Source: JAVBSX01 sp051660685
Lineage (GTDB): Bacteria; Planctomycetota; Planctomycetia; Pirellulales; Thermoguttaceae
Direction of reading: 5' to 3'
Length of the DNA: 64,000 bases
Assembly: GCA_051660685.1 (NCBI GenBank)
Contig: JBOFQB010000028.1
Location: 1 to 64,000 of the forward strand
The notes beneath the pieces are model-generated. The model saw only the letters and a list, made by a program, of their open reading frames with translations. It was not told where the DNA came from and searched no databases. The translations under genes were made by a program, and so were the position numbers. Shown here in pieces: positions 1 through 8,569 of this stretch; position 1 is the first letter of the stretch, and every line of letters begins with the position of its first letter.

Positions 1-2
1 CG

Positions 3-683
3 CGGGGCAATTTTAAGCCGAAAATGTTGTTGATGGTGCTGATTTATAGCGGCGATGAGGATATTTCGGAGGAGTTGCGGTTTCAGGACATTTACGAATC
101 GGTCCCGGAACAATTGCGTAAGCATGTCCCGCAATTTCAGGTGTTTGTCATCAATTTGCGGAAATTCGATTACGGCCAATTGCCCGGTCGCCCCGAAACC
201 CGGGCAGTTGTCGAGTCGTTAAAACGGGCAAAAGAGGGAACTTTTGCGGATCATTTGGAGCAGATTGTTGCCCATTTGGGGACGGTTTCGCTCGATTCGC
301 GGATCAAGGACTTGGTTGAGAGCATTGTGAGGTACTGCGCCGTGACGGACGGAGTGACGGCGCAACAGGTCGATAAGGCAATTTTGACAACGATTCAAGG
401 TCAGGAGGGGAGAGAAATGTCACAAACGGTGTACAAGGGCATTTTTGCCGACGGTATTGCGGCCGGTGAAGCGAGAGGTGTAGCGTTGGGCGCAGTAAGA
501 GGCAAGTTGGAAGGTGAAGTAAAAACGATTTTGACGATTTTGAAGGCCCGGTTTAAGACGGAGGTTCCTCAACGAATTGTTAGAGAACTGAACAGGCGGA
601 CGGACGAAATTGCTTTGCAATCGCTCGCCGCTCTTGCCGCAACCTGCAACTCGCTCGAAGATTTTCAGGCGGAATTAGGGTAG
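3..683 (+). CDS. Rpn-family nuclease/putative transposase, C-terminal part (5' truncated by window)
   Basis: The reading frame is open from the first bases of the window, so the true start lies upstream; the first ATG inside is at 24. The visible part resembles the region downstream of the PD-(D/E)XK nuclease core in Rpn (recombination-promoting nuclease, formerly transposase_31) proteins: a hydrophobic strand LLMVLIYSG, an 'F..VFVINLRKFDY' segment, then a helical tail with a Gly/Ala-rich stretch (GIAAGEARGVALGAVRGKLEGEV) and a C-terminal helix typical of this family. The nuclease motif itself would be outside the window. Known members promote RecA-independent recombination in E. coli. Family assignment is by pattern and is moderately sure. 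Confidence 0.6.
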   Translation, partial: RGNFKPKMLLMVLIYSGDEDISEELRFQDIYESVPEQLRKHVPQFQVFVINLRKFDYGQLPGRPETRAVVESLKRAKEGTFADHLEQIVAHLGTVSLDSRIKDLVESIVRYCAVTDGVTAQQVDKAILTTIQGQEGREMSQTVYKGIFADGIAAGEARGVALGAVRGKLEGEVKTILTILKARFKTEVPQRIVRELNRRTDEIALQSLAALAATCNSLEDFQAELG

Positions 684-745
684 GAATTGACGGCAAGCGG
701 CGTGACACCGGAATCCGATCACGCAAGGATTGCCCGAGAAGGTCG

Positions 746-1732
746 TTACTCCGTCAGATCATCCGGGGCATTGTTGGAAAAGGGACCGGTTGGATTGCGT
801 AAATCGCTGACATTGAAAGCACTTTGATCTTGCGAAGAGGCGAGACGCAGAACGAGCAGTTTTTGTTCGGGCTGTTCTTTGTTTTGGGTCAACAAATACT
901 GACCGAGACCGGGCGGTTTTTCGGATGTTGGACCAATGAGCAACCATTGACCGGGTAAAAGGCGGACAGAGGTTTTCAAGTCTTCAAAAATCTTTTTGGA
1001 TTTGCCGGTTTCTTGGACAATCTGTCCGTGAGAGACGCGAACGGACTGTTTGGGATCACCATAAAGCAGGAGAGGGAGTAGGTCGAAACGGACCCCGGAT
1101 TCCCCCTGAAGAGGGGTCGCGGTCATTTCGATCACGCTTTGTGCTTTAGGAAACGTCCGACCACATAAACCGTTGTCATTCCAAAATAATGTCATTTCAG
1201 GGATAATTTCATCATAAGGATAGACTTCCCAACGTTTTCCCGGCATAAAAGAATACCGACTTTGTTGGACAAGCGGTTCGGAGAGGAGTAACTCGGCGTC
1301 GATTCCGTAATCATCGGCGGGGTCAACGGAAGACTCTGATCCCTGTTGGACTGCCGCTTTTTTCGGTTGCGTTTGACCAATTGCAAGGAGTCGGGCTAAG
1401 GATTGCGAGAGCGTCCGACCCTGAATACCAATCCGAATCCCTTGTTCGGCCAATTGTCGTCGCAAAGGAGCCGGAATGTCTTGCTCATAAGTGCTTGGAT
1501 CATCCCAAAAGGCTTGAAGAAGCGGTTGATGTTCGGATCGAACCCGAATTCTGAAAAAATCAACGTAAACAGCATCCGGGTTGGCGTTGATTGGTTGTAA
1601 AGGACTTTTTTTGGAACCCCTCGCGATTTTTTTGGCAGGATCGATACTGGAGCAGGAAAGGGAAAGGGAGACCAGAAGGAGCATTACAGCGAGAGAACAG
1701 AGGTAGGCTGTAATGACAGTTGGTCGTAACAT
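746..1732 (-). CDS. Putative outer-membrane lipoprotein, function unknown
   Basis: A frame stays open to 1924, but the ATG at 1732 is chosen because it starts directly with a lipoprotein signal peptide (MLRPTVITAYLCSLAVMLLL) ending in a lipobox LSLSC, with Cys near residue 27. The mature protein is about 300 residues. It has a basic linker, then a mixed alpha/beta region (DAVYVDFFRIRV, RRQLAEQGIRIGIQGRTLSQSLARLLAIG), a possible beta-rich second half and a polar C-terminus. No catalytic motif is recognised. Secreted lipoproteins of this type without named family are common in planctomycetes. It is transcribed away from the DksA-like gene on the other side. Confidence 0.6.
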   Translation of the reverse strand: MLRPTVITAYLCSLAVMLLLVSLSLSCSSIDPAKKIARGSKKSPLQPINANPDAVYVDFFRIRVRSEHQPLLQAFWDDPSTYEQDIPAPLRRQLAEQGIRIGIQGRTLSQSLARLLAIGQTQPKKAAVQQGSESSVDPADDYGIDAELLLSEPLVQQSRYSFMPGKRWEVYPYDEIIPEMTLFWNDNGLCGRTFPKAQSVIEMTATPLQGESGVRFDLLPLLLYGDPKQSVRVSHGQIVQETGKSKKIFEDLKTSVRLLPGQWLLIGPTSEKPPGLGQYLLTQNKEQPEQKLLVLRLASSQDQSAFNVSDLRNPTGPFSNNAPDDLTE

Positions 1733-1975
1733 GATAAACGGGCCCAAACACAAATAGGTTGAACGGACGGAGGGACATTTCACGAGAAATCGTTGGGGGA
1801 TGCTACTTTTTTCCCCCTTTTCTGTCAAGTCAGAAAAATGTTCCTCCCTCGAAACATTCGGCTTGACAATCTGCCGATGTTTGAGTACAACCTCACTCTC
1901 AATTCCCTTTTCCGGCATTGTCAACTATGGAATGAAAGTCTCCGTATTGACGACTTTGGTAGTCCCGAATCGTTC

Positions 1976-2031
1976 AAAATACACGCAGAACGTTGTTCTG
2001 CGGCTAAACGACCAATGAGGTCGCCGCTTTT
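1976..2031. repeat. Intergenic hairpin repeat, three-base-loop family, copy A (half element)
   Basis: A perfect stem GCAGAAC / GTTCTGC with loop GTT spans 1985-2001. It is followed by CGGCTAAACGACCAATGAGG and a GTCGCCGC end, which matches the right half of the full copy at 9191-9307. The CGACC / GGTCG bases form a second small stem. It lies between the lipoprotein start and the zinc-finger gene, 22 bases before that gene's start, so it would be within or next to the leader of that mRNA. Confidence 0.75.
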
Positions 2032-2053
2032 TACTGTAAATAGGATAACTGGT

Positions 2054-2419
2054 ATGATGAAAACACTGACAAAGGAAGAATTGGCTGAATTCAGGACCAA
2101 GTTGTTGACTCTCCGAGCCCGTTTGCGAGGAGATGTAGCAACATTGGCGGATGCTGCGTTGAACGACAATCGGTCAGAATTATCAGGTGTTCCGCTTCAT
2201 ATGGCGGATGTCGGTTCTGACAATTTTGAGCAGGAATCAACCTTATCCTTCATGGAGTCCGGCGCAAACAGTCTCGCCCAAGTTGAAGCGGCATTGAACC
2301 GAATGGACGAGGGAACTTACGGTATTTGCGAACAATGTGAGGGAAAAATTGCAAAAGCCCGGCTCAATGCAATTCCTTACGTCGCCCAATGTATCAAGTG
2401 CGCGTCCGAATCCTCCTAA
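2054..2419 (+). CDS. TraR/DksA-type C4 zinc-finger protein
   Basis: 121 residues from the ATG at 2054 (a second ATG follows immediately); AGGATAA upstream may act as ribosome site. Residues 1-30 form a charged helix (KEELAEFRTKLLTLRARLRGD). A D/E-rich middle with GSDNFEQESTLSF is the conserved signature of the TraR/DksA family. The C-terminus has a four-cysteine zinc finger (ICEQCEGKI ... PYVAQCIKC). DksA relatives bind the RNA polymerase secondary channel; short members like this one often act without known partners. The stop is 37 bases from the lspA start, so the two are probably co-transcribed, an arrangement I recall from other planctomycetes. Confidence 0.85.
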   Translation: MMKTLTKEELAEFRTKLLTLRARLRGDVATLADAALNDNRSELSGVPLHMADVGSDNFEQESTLSFMESGANSLAQVEAALNRMDEGTYGICEQCEGKIAKARLNAIPYVAQCIKCASESS

Positions 2420-2456
2420 ATTCCCGGAATTTCTGACAATCTCTGATTTATTGACA

Positions 2457-3068
2457 ATGCCGTATCTGCATTACCGACCTCTGTTCCTTTTCCTGACAGT
2501 CCTCTGTCTTGGTCTTGGTCTGGACATTTGGTCTAAAAATGTGGTTTTTAGCACGCTTGGTATGCCCGGCGAATACCAATTGCAGGAACAACCTGAATTA
2601 CATGCCGTTTACTGGATTGTTGACGGTTTTTTTGGGTTTCAAACCAGTCTCAACGAAGGGGCTTTGTTCGGAATGGGACAAGGTTATACCTTGTTCTTTG
2701 CCGGTTGTGCCGTTTGTGCCCTGATCGGCATATCGACTTGGTTGTACTTCTTTTGCAGCCCCAGAAGTCTCATTCTTCCTGTTCTTTTTGGAATGCTCTC
2801 AGCCGGTATTTTGGGAAATCTGTATGACCGACTTGGTTTACATCGTCTGATTTGGAATTATGCCGATCAACACCATGAATTTGGGGAGCCTGTTTACGCT
2901 GTTCGGGATTGGATACTTTTCAAGTTTGGCACTTACATTTGGCCGAACTTTAACATTGCCGACTCTCTTCTTGTTTGCGGATCGATTCTGCTGATTCTCT
3001 ACACTTTTCTGCAAAAAGAACCGCAAGAGCAGGCGAAATCTGAGGGCGACACACCTCCCCTCGTTTAA
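2457..3068 (+). CDS. lspA: Lipoprotein signal peptidase (signal peptidase II)
   Basis: 203 residues from the ATG at 2457. The frame is open further upstream, but that part overlaps the preceding gene and lacks family features. Four hydrophobic segments are seen: residues about 8-26, 68-95, 102-120 and 165-185. Both catalytic aspartates of aspartic A8 peptidases are visible: GNLYDRLG near residue 124 and NFNIADSLLV near residue 170. The conserved SLNEGALFGMG substrate loop is present. The enzyme cleaves diacylated prolipoproteins in the inner membrane; several lipobox proteins in this window (746-1732, 7394-8563, 12036-12848) are probable substrates. It is longer than E. coli LspA (164 residues), with inserts between membrane segments. 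Confidence 0.95.
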   Translation: MPYLHYRPLFLFLTVLCLGLGLDIWSKNVVFSTLGMPGEYQLQEQPELHAVYWIVDGFFGFQTSLNEGALFGMGQGYTLFFAGCAVCALIGISTWLYFFCSPRSLILPVLFGMLSAGILGNLYDRLGLHRLIWNYADQHHEFGEPVYAVRDWILFKFGTYIWPNFNIADSLLVCGSILLILYTFLQKEPQEQAKSEGDTPPLV

Positions 3069-3555
3069 CCGCATGTACAAAATTTCCAAAAATTTCCCAT
3101 TTTTTTGTTGTAATCCAACCCAAGTCTGGTTATTATCGAAGCAGTGTGATGTTTGGCTTCTCGTAAGGTTTTCCTGTTGAAGCGAGACACATACTTAGCT
3201 GGTGCTAACTGGAAGTGACATTCCCGTTGAGCTGCGGAACGATGTTCCGCATGATGTAGTGCATCATTTTGCTGTATCGTTTTAGAACAAAATGCCGCAA
3301 AATAATACAGGCAGAGATTGGGTCGCGTGTGAAATACTGCGGGCAAGTCCCGCTTTTTCAAGGGTGCTAAAGATTTTTGCCAAAAAACTGTCGATTGGTG
3401 CTATTTTTGCATGTGTGGTAGAGGCACGAGTGTACCGTAGTTGGAGTGGTTCCGAGAACAACATCCGGGTTTAGCCGCTTTTATTTTACGCCCGTCCCTT
3501 GCCTGACATGTTTTCTGTCCAAATGGACAGGGATGTCGTGTTTTCAAATTTTTTT
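3069..3555. other. Gene-free stretch with two small hairpins
   Basis: No convincing coding frame; open frames on both strands are short and unlike any family. Adjacent hairpins lie at 3234-3250 (stem GCGGAAC / GTTCCGC, loop GAT) and 3251-3267 (stem ATGATG / CATCAT). These belong to the three-base-loop repeat family seen throughout the window. The rest looks unique and somewhat AT-rich. Nothing else was recognised. Confidence 0.55.
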
Positions 3556-4428
3556 ATGAAAGGATTGAACCCATGTTGGCTAAATTATCCATTTTGCCCC
3601 CCCCCCCCCCACTTAGTCAATTGTTCTAACTTAGTTGTTCTCTTCGGGGGTCTTCTGCCCTCCAACGTGTTACGCCTCTGTTGCCTGTTGCTCTGCGTTG
3701 CCCTGTTCCCGCTTTCCGCCAAAGCCGATGTTCTCGCCTACAGCAACTACGAGGACTATTCTGCGGCTGCAAGGTCATTCGATTACTCGTTCGGGAACAT
3801 TCATCGTAGTTCAACAGGTTTCGACTTTTCCGTTATTCATGGTGATTCCAGTGATGTCGCAGTTGGCGGCGGTGTCAAAAAAGGGACCATTATCAGCTTT
3901 TTGACCGGTCAGGTTTCTGCTTCTGTCAATCAGGACGGGTCAAATTTTTCGATGACGGCCAATAATGCCAATCAGGCTTGGCTTGGTTTTTCCTATGCCG
4001 ACCCCAAAGATTTTGCGATCACTGATTTTGGGATACGGCTTTCTGGAAAAAATGGAAGTAATGATGGTTTTCTCGTGACGGCGACCTATTCGCTGTTGGA
4101 CATGCAAGGGAAGTTGCTGGGAGAGACGCTGAGCAATCAAGAATGGCAGGGATCGCATACGGACCGGACGAGTAATTTTTTCGGTTTCACAGCGGATCGT
4201 TATTCGTATGATGATCTTGGCGATCTGTTGGGATATTGGGCATTGACCCGATTGGACATTGCCGTGACGGACATTCACACGAACTTGACGAGTACAGGCG
4301 GTTTTGAATCGTTTCAAATGACGCTTGGGAATGGACAACCGGCGGAGGTTCCTGAACCTGGGACGCTGATGATTTTGGGACTTGCCGTTGTCGCTGCGCC
4401 GTTTGCGCGACGGTTTCGTAGGCGGTAA
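3556..4428 (+). CDS. PEP-CTERM sorting-domain protein, probably phase-variable
   Basis: The mature part begins after a signal peptide (NVLRLCCLLLCVALFPLSAKA). It is a beta-rich domain of about 220 residues with repeated aromatic/Gly strands. It ends in a PEP-CTERM sorting signal: VPEPGTLMILG, a hydrophobic segment and the basic tail ARRFRRR, the mark for exosortase processing. The start is uncertain. ATG 3556 is in frame but has no Shine-Dalgarno sequence. ATG 3573 has a good one (AAAGGA, 8 bases upstream) but, with the 14 C residues present, is out of frame and stops at 3627. One base fewer in the C run would join it to this frame. Function of the domain is unknown. Confidence 0.75.
   Translation: MKGLNPCWLNYPFCPPPPHLVNCSNLVVLFGGLLPSNVLRLCCLLLCVALFPLSAKADVLAYSNYEDYSAAARSFDYSFGNIHRSSTGFDFSVIHGDSSDVAVGGGVKKGTIISFLTGQVSASVNQDGSNFSMTANNANQAWLGFSYADPKDFAITDFGIRLSGKNGSNDGFLVTATYSLLDMQGKLLGETLSNQEWQGSHTDRTSNFFGFTADRYSYDDLGDLLGYWALTRLDIAVTDIHTNLTSTGGFESFQMTLGNGQPAEVPEPGTLMILGLAVVAAPFARRFRRR
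3597..3610 (+). repeat. Poly-C tract (14 C) at the start of the PEP-CTERM gene
   Basis: Fourteen consecutive C residues lie between the best start codon (ATG 3573) and the signal-peptide coding part. The frame from ATG 3573 reads through the tract and ends at TAA 3627-3629 after 18 codons. With 13 or 16 C it would continue into the signal peptide and mature protein. Length and place are typical of contingency loci, though a sequencing error in the run is possible. Confidence 0.7.
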
Positions 4429-4475
4429 GACGGAACGGAAATGATGAGAGGCGGTTATGAAGTGAGCGCAGCGAA

Positions 4476-4520
4476 CGGAATTACGCTCAAAATGATTCAT
4501 CGTCATTAAGCGTAATTCCG
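4476..4520. terminator. 12-bp perfect hairpin between convergent genes
   Basis: CGGAATTACGCT at 4476-4487 is perfectly complementary to AGCGTAATTCCG at 4509-4520, with a 21-base loop; a second small stem, GAAAATTC / GAATTTTC, follows. It lies between the 3' ends of two convergent genes, where a bidirectional terminator would be expected. There is no clear T run directly after it, so the role is inferred. Confidence 0.5.
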
Positions 4521-4621
4521 AAAATTCTGCGAATTTTCTGCATTACCGCCTTCCAATTATTACCGCCTTCCATTTTTTTGATGTTTTTTACGCGAGGAAC
4601 GGTGTTTTGCGGTTCAACGAC

Positions 4622-6139
4622 TTAGTAAAGATCACTTCGATAACGGCTGAGACCCTCTGAAAGTGGAGGAGAGACATCAAGCATACTATCTCCGTAAGAA
4701 AGATAGCGGGAATTGTGCGAAGAGATCGAATTCAACCATCTTTTACGATAATCTTCCACAATAAACATCATGTAAAGAAACCCGGCTGTCGAAACTCCCG
4801 CCAAAACTAACAATGCCGTGATCGTCCAGGGTGATTCTCCCATATCTTTCACAATTGGCGGTGTTCCAGCAACATTGGGAACCGGTTGCAAAGGAGTCTG
4901 ATAATACCCGTCTGACCCTGTTTGCGGCACACCCGTTTGAGAATAAGACGGTCCTGGAGCCGGATGTTGCGGTTGTGCCGCAATGTTCGGATTGGTCATT
5001 TCACCTCGCTTAGGCTCCTCTTTTGCCAAGTCAACAGAACCACTTTGCAGGACATTACCCGGAACCCCGCTCATGTCGGCTGCTCCTGTCGGTTCCGCCG
5101 GTTTCTCTCGCAATTTTTGGTCAACCTCGGATGTCCCCGAACTCTGTCCGCGAACAATGGTCTCGCTTTCCATCTTACGCTGACCGGAAACCCAACGAAT
5201 TGGCGGAAGTGTCGAGGTCGGTTTCGGCGAAAAAACCATTTGAGTGATCGGAACACTTGTCGTTGGAACATTTGTATTCTGGGAACCCTTGCTCGATTCC
5301 CCCCCCCTCTGTTCCATCGTCCCCTCACCCCCTTTGTCCATTTCCCGTTCCCGTGTCTCTTCTCGCTCCCTTTGTATTTTCGGCAATTCCGTTTTCCAAG
5401 CGCGATAAGGATCGTCCAGACCTGTTGCATCCGGCAAACTATTCCAATCACCCCCCAAACCTGTTCCGTCCCCTCCCCCCATTTCCAACTCCGTCTCATC
5501 TTCCAATACAGGCGGTTGATTCCTTTCTGGGGTTGAAGCCGATTGACCTTGCTGATTTGGTCGATCCTGCCGATTCGGTTGACCTTGTTGATTGGGGGAA
5601 TTTTGAGGAATCGAGGGTGATTGCGGTCTGGATTGCGTTTGAAAGGTTCCTAATGGAGCAGGAACGGGAACTTGTGTTGCAGCAGGGCGGACATGAGATT
5701 CCTGAGTGTCGGGACGGACATCCGCTGTTGCTCGCACATCGTCGCTTGACCGTTTTTCCGGCAAACCGATTGGAACTGAACCTGATGCTGGAACGGGGAC
5801 GGTTCGCGGACCCGTTGTTGGAATCGAACTGGTTGTCGGAACCGAATCCGCTGTTGGAACTGTCGAAACCGTTGTGTCAATTGGTTGTTGAATCGGTGTT
5901 GCAACGACCGAATCTGTGCAACCCCCGCAAGGATCGTAATAACTGGCGGAATTGACGTAAGTCGGGCCGGAGTAGTAAAACGGTTGGGAGTATTGCGAAT
6001 AATAGACCGGCCGGGCGTAACCGGCATAATATGTTGGTTGCGAGTACAAGACGGTTCCGCCGCACAAACAATCGGCGTGAAGAGTGACCGTTGCAACGAA
6101 CAGCAGGAGCAATGCGGCGAAAATCTTCAAAACGTCCAT
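4622..6139 (-). CDS. Secreted/membrane-anchored Pro/Gln/Ser-rich protein, function unknown
   Basis: Start at 6139 chosen because MDVLKIFAALLLLFVATVTLHA is a clear signal peptide; the frame is open 31 codons upstream. The 505-residue protein has a Tyr-rich N-terminus (YSQPTYYAGYARPVYY), then a long low-complexity region rich in P, Q, T and S with charged RERE stretches. A single membrane helix follows near residues 440-462 (WTITALLVLAGVSTAGFLYMMF), with a short basic and Ser-rich tail. This suggests a protein anchored near its C-terminus, with most of it outside the cytoplasm. No domain is recognised. A 9-base C run at 5299-5307 (G run in the coding strand) is in frame as sequenced. Confidence 0.65.
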   Translation of the reverse strand: MDVLKIFAALLLLFVATVTLHADCLCGGTVLYSQPTYYAGYARPVYYSQYSQPFYYSGPTYVNSASYYDPCGGCTDSVVATPIQQPIDTTVSTVPTADSVPTTSSIPTTGPRTVPVPASGSVPIGLPEKRSSDDVRATADVRPDTQESHVRPAATQVPVPAPLGTFQTQSRPQSPSIPQNSPNQQGQPNRQDRPNQQGQSASTPERNQPPVLEDETELEMGGGDGTGLGGDWNSLPDATGLDDPYRAWKTELPKIQREREETREREMDKGGEGTMEQRGGESSKGSQNTNVPTTSVPITQMVFSPKPTSTLPPIRWVSGQRKMESETIVRGQSSGTSEVDQKLREKPAEPTGAADMSGVPGNVLQSGSVDLAKEEPKRGEMTNPNIAAQPQHPAPGPSYSQTGVPQTGSDGYYQTPLQPVPNVAGTPPIVKDMGESPWTITALLVLAGVSTAGFLYMMFIVEDYRKRWLNSISSHNSRYLSYGDSMLDVSPPLSEGLSRYRSDLY

Positions 6140-6646
6140 TTCTGTAGAGGGATAGAGGATAACAGTTGAGAGCAGTGCGGGATTTGGAGGAATGACGAGC
6201 CGGGATTTGTGACCAATCCCCCAGAACAGCAATGATACCAGAATCTATTCGTCCTGTGTAGATTATCCGTAAATTTTTTTGACCTTCCTTTGTGACTTGA
6301 CCGATTTACGTTGGTTGTCTTTTTTCGCGTGATTCGTGCATTTTATGATTCATGTTCATTTTTCTTTATCACGAAATACACAAAAAAACACAAAAGGTCC
6401 GTTTGCGCTCGTGTGAAACACCACTTTAATGAACATTGTTGGGTATAAGGTCTTGGTCCGTTCCTGCAAATGAGGTAAAATGACTTCCCTGTTCATCTCG
6501 GGTTTGACCGGGATTGAATTTTATTACGGACCCCAAAAAACAAGTTCCGTCAGGAGAACCGTAGAATACGCGCAGAACGTTGTTCTGAACCTAAACGACA
6601 AATTAGGTCGCCGCACTCATTTGTAAACCTTAACCTCGCTTTTCTC
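6140..6646. other. Gene-free stretch, divergent promoter region
   Basis: About 500 bases between two divergent genes. The sequence near 6340-6420 (TCACGAAATACACAAAAAAACA and neighbours) resembles a decayed version of the CACGAAAGACACGAAA core in the element at 11441-11615. A hairpin repeat copy occupies 6533-6609. No coding frame of note. Confidence 0.5.
6533..6609. repeat. Intergenic hairpin repeat, three-base-loop family, copy B
   Basis: Starts with AAAAAACAAGTTCC as in the full copy at 9191. It contains the stem CAGAAC / GTTCTG with loop GTT at 6573-6587 and ends with CTAAACGACAAATTAGGTCG. The left inner hairpin of the full element is missing. It lies 38 bases upstream of the DJ-1/PfpI gene. 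Confidence 0.75.
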
Positions 6647-7336
6647 ATGTCCAATACTCTTTCACGTCGGGAACTCTATGGTCTTTTTGCAGCTGGAACG
6701 TTGACCGCTTTAGGAAGTGGAACCGTTCTTGGGGAGAATTCCAACCGTTTTGCACCTCCTCCCCAACGAGGTAAGGTTCTTATGCCCCTTGGAGATGCGA
6801 CGGAGACACTGGACACGTTTTACGCCTACTTGCGGATTCCTGAAGACGGTTATGAAGTTGTCGTTGCCGGACCTGAAGTGCGACTGTATCATTCGGTCAT
6901 GCACGAAATTCCGCCGAACTCCGACGTGAAATGGGATATAACCCGGGAAACAGCCGGTTATCATATCCCCGCAACAATTGCGTTTAAGGACGTGAATCCC
7001 GAAGATTATGTCGGCGTTTACGTTTCAGGAGGTCGAGCACCTGAGTATTTACGATATGACCAAGACCTTTTGGAGATCATGCGGGCGTTTGATGCGGCCA
7101 AGAAGCCGATTGCTTCTCTCTGTCATGGTGTTGAAATTCTAACAGCAGCTGGAATTATCAAGGGACGCAAAATCTGTACCGTTCCTAAGTGCGCCCTTGA
7201 TGTGGAACAAGGGGGAGGTGTTTTTCCTGAAGAAACCTGTATCGTTGACGGTCATTTTGTAACAGGTCGCGGACATAAAGAGTTGACGGAAATACTGCGT
7301 CAGTTTATGATAATGCTTAATTCAAGGGAGATGTAA
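6647..7336 (+). CDS. DJ-1/PfpI family protein with Tat-type signal
   Basis: 229 residues. The N-terminus SRRELYGLFAAGTLTALGSG has a twin-arginine and hydrophobic stretch like a Tat signal, so export to the periplasm is likely. The rest is a complete class I glutamine amidotransferase-like fold: KVLMPLGDATETLDTFYAY at the front, EDYVGVYVSGGRAPEYLR, and the nucleophile elbow ASLCHGVEIL with Cys near residue 159. The next conserved stretch is GRKICTVPKCALDVEQGG. Close relatives include PfpI-type proteases and DJ-1-like deglycases or chaperones; the substrate cannot be told. An exported member is less usual than the cytoplasmic type. Confidence 0.85.
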   Translation: MSNTLSRRELYGLFAAGTLTALGSGTVLGENSNRFAPPPQRGKVLMPLGDATETLDTFYAYLRIPEDGYEVVVAGPEVRLYHSVMHEIPPNSDVKWDITRETAGYHIPATIAFKDVNPEDYVGVYVSGGRAPEYLRYDQDLLEIMRAFDAAKKPIASLCHGVEILTAAGIIKGRKICTVPKCALDVEQGGGVFPEETCIVDGHFVTGRGHKELTEILRQFMIMLNSREM

Positions 7337-7393
7337 AATTGGAGGACAAGATAGAGTTTGAGGGCAAGGTGGTCTTTGAAGACAAGATGAATA

Positions 7394-8563
7394 TCAATTC
7401 CCTGATGTATGGTCTTGAGCAATCAACTCGGCCAATTCGATGAGATCGTGAAAATAGTCGCGCCCTAAGGATGAATGAATAATGACTTTGGCGTCAACCT
7501 GTTTGGCAATCTGTTCGGCAAGTGCCGGGTTAAACTCCGGTTGAATCAGAATTCTTTTGACCTTGTCCTCCTTTGCCCGACGAATCCAATCCGCCAGTTC
7601 TTTCGGTTTCGGACTCTTCCCCTCAACCTCAATCGCCCTTTGTCGCAGTCCAAACTCCTCGCAAAAATAACCGTAAGCGGGATGAAAAACGTAAATCGTC
7701 TCACCTCGTTGATTGTGTAAAATTTCGGCAACCTTAACCCGGGTTTCTTCCAATTGCGTTAAAAACCGGTCCAAATTCCCCTCATACTCCAATTGGTTAA
7801 TCCGGTCAAACTCGCAAAGAGCCGAACAAATTGTTGCTGCTTGCTGTTTAACCAATGTCGGACTTAACCAGATATGAGGGTCCAAACCCGATTCGACAAA
7901 ATCATCCCCCGTCACAACAACGGGCTGATCCCGTTCGGACTCCGCCGACTCGCAAATCGTCTGCTCTGAACAGTCTTCTTCAGCATGATTGTGTCCAACC
8001 TCTTTTGTTTCAACGTCAAACGCCGTTTCTGAATGAGATGCTGTTTCAAGGTGAGACACTTGGGGGTCAAAATGAGTATGACCGAGCATTTTTCGGAGCG
8101 GAACACCTTTGCGAGTATCGATGATTCGCAAATTCGGGGCAACCGTTTGTAATTTCGGCAACAAGGTTTGTTCCGACGGAAAACCGATTCGGAAGAAGAG
8201 ACGACTTTTTGCAAACTGTTTGATTTTTTCAGGGTTGGGGACATACGTTTCAGGTTCTTTTCCGGTTGGGACCAGAACTTCAACGTGAACCCGATCTCCA
8301 CCAATTTGGCTTAAAAAGAACGCTTGAGGTTCAATTGCGACAATGACCGGAATCTTGTGAGAGAGGGATTCGGTTTGCAACCGTTCAGATTCTGCCGTTT
8401 CCCCAGTTTGTGTCGGCTCGGATTGCGAGCTCTTTGGTTGCGACAACCCCAATTGCTGTTCCGGTTGCTGATTCTGTGTGCAACCGAAAAAGCCGAATGA
8501 GAGCAACAACAAGGACAAGGTTCCTAACTCGATGCGAGATCGGACAAAGGGAATCATTACCAT
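7394..8563 (-). CDS. Zinc/metal ABC transporter substrate-binding lipoprotein (ZnuA/TroA type)
   Basis: 389 residues with a lipobox (LLLLSFGFFGC), then a Gln/Ser/Glu-rich linker of about 45 residues. The cluster A-I fold follows: IVAIEPQAFFLSQIGGDRVHVEVLVPTGKEPETYVPNP. The loop near residues 160-215 is rich in His, Asp and Glu (LGHTHFDP, VGHNHAEED), as in zinc-specific members. DPHIWLSP, VFHPAYGYFCEEFG and a C-terminal QPEFNPALAEQIAKQV carry the expected ligand positions. No permease or ATPase is adjacent. It starts 6 bases after the gmhA stop and has no evident Shine-Dalgarno sequence, so it is probably translated by coupling. Confidence 0.85.
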   Translation of the reverse strand: MVMIPFVRSRIELGTLSLLLLSFGFFGCTQNQQPEQQLGLSQPKSSQSEPTQTGETAESERLQTESLSHKIPVIVAIEPQAFFLSQIGGDRVHVEVLVPTGKEPETYVPNPEKIKQFAKSRLFFRIGFPSEQTLLPKLQTVAPNLRIIDTRKGVPLRKMLGHTHFDPQVSHLETASHSETAFDVETKEVGHNHAEEDCSEQTICESAESERDQPVVVTGDDFVESGLDPHIWLSPTLVKQQAATICSALCEFDRINQLEYEGNLDRFLTQLEETRVKVAEILHNQRGETIYVFHPAYGYFCEEFGLRQRAIEVEGKSPKPKELADWIRRAKEDKVKRILIQPEFNPALAEQIAKQVDAKVIIHSSLGRDYFHDLIELAELIAQDHTSGN

Positions 8564-8569
8564 ATTACG

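Noticed and set aside
3065..3361. 98-residue minus-strand frame after lspA
   Set aside because: No family signal, no ribosome site, runs through hairpin repeats.
5299..5307. Nine-base C run in the Pro-rich secreted protein as a second switch
   Set aside because: The frame is intact through it and runs of 8-9 C occur in several genes here (30772, 46899); without length variation data nothing sets it apart.
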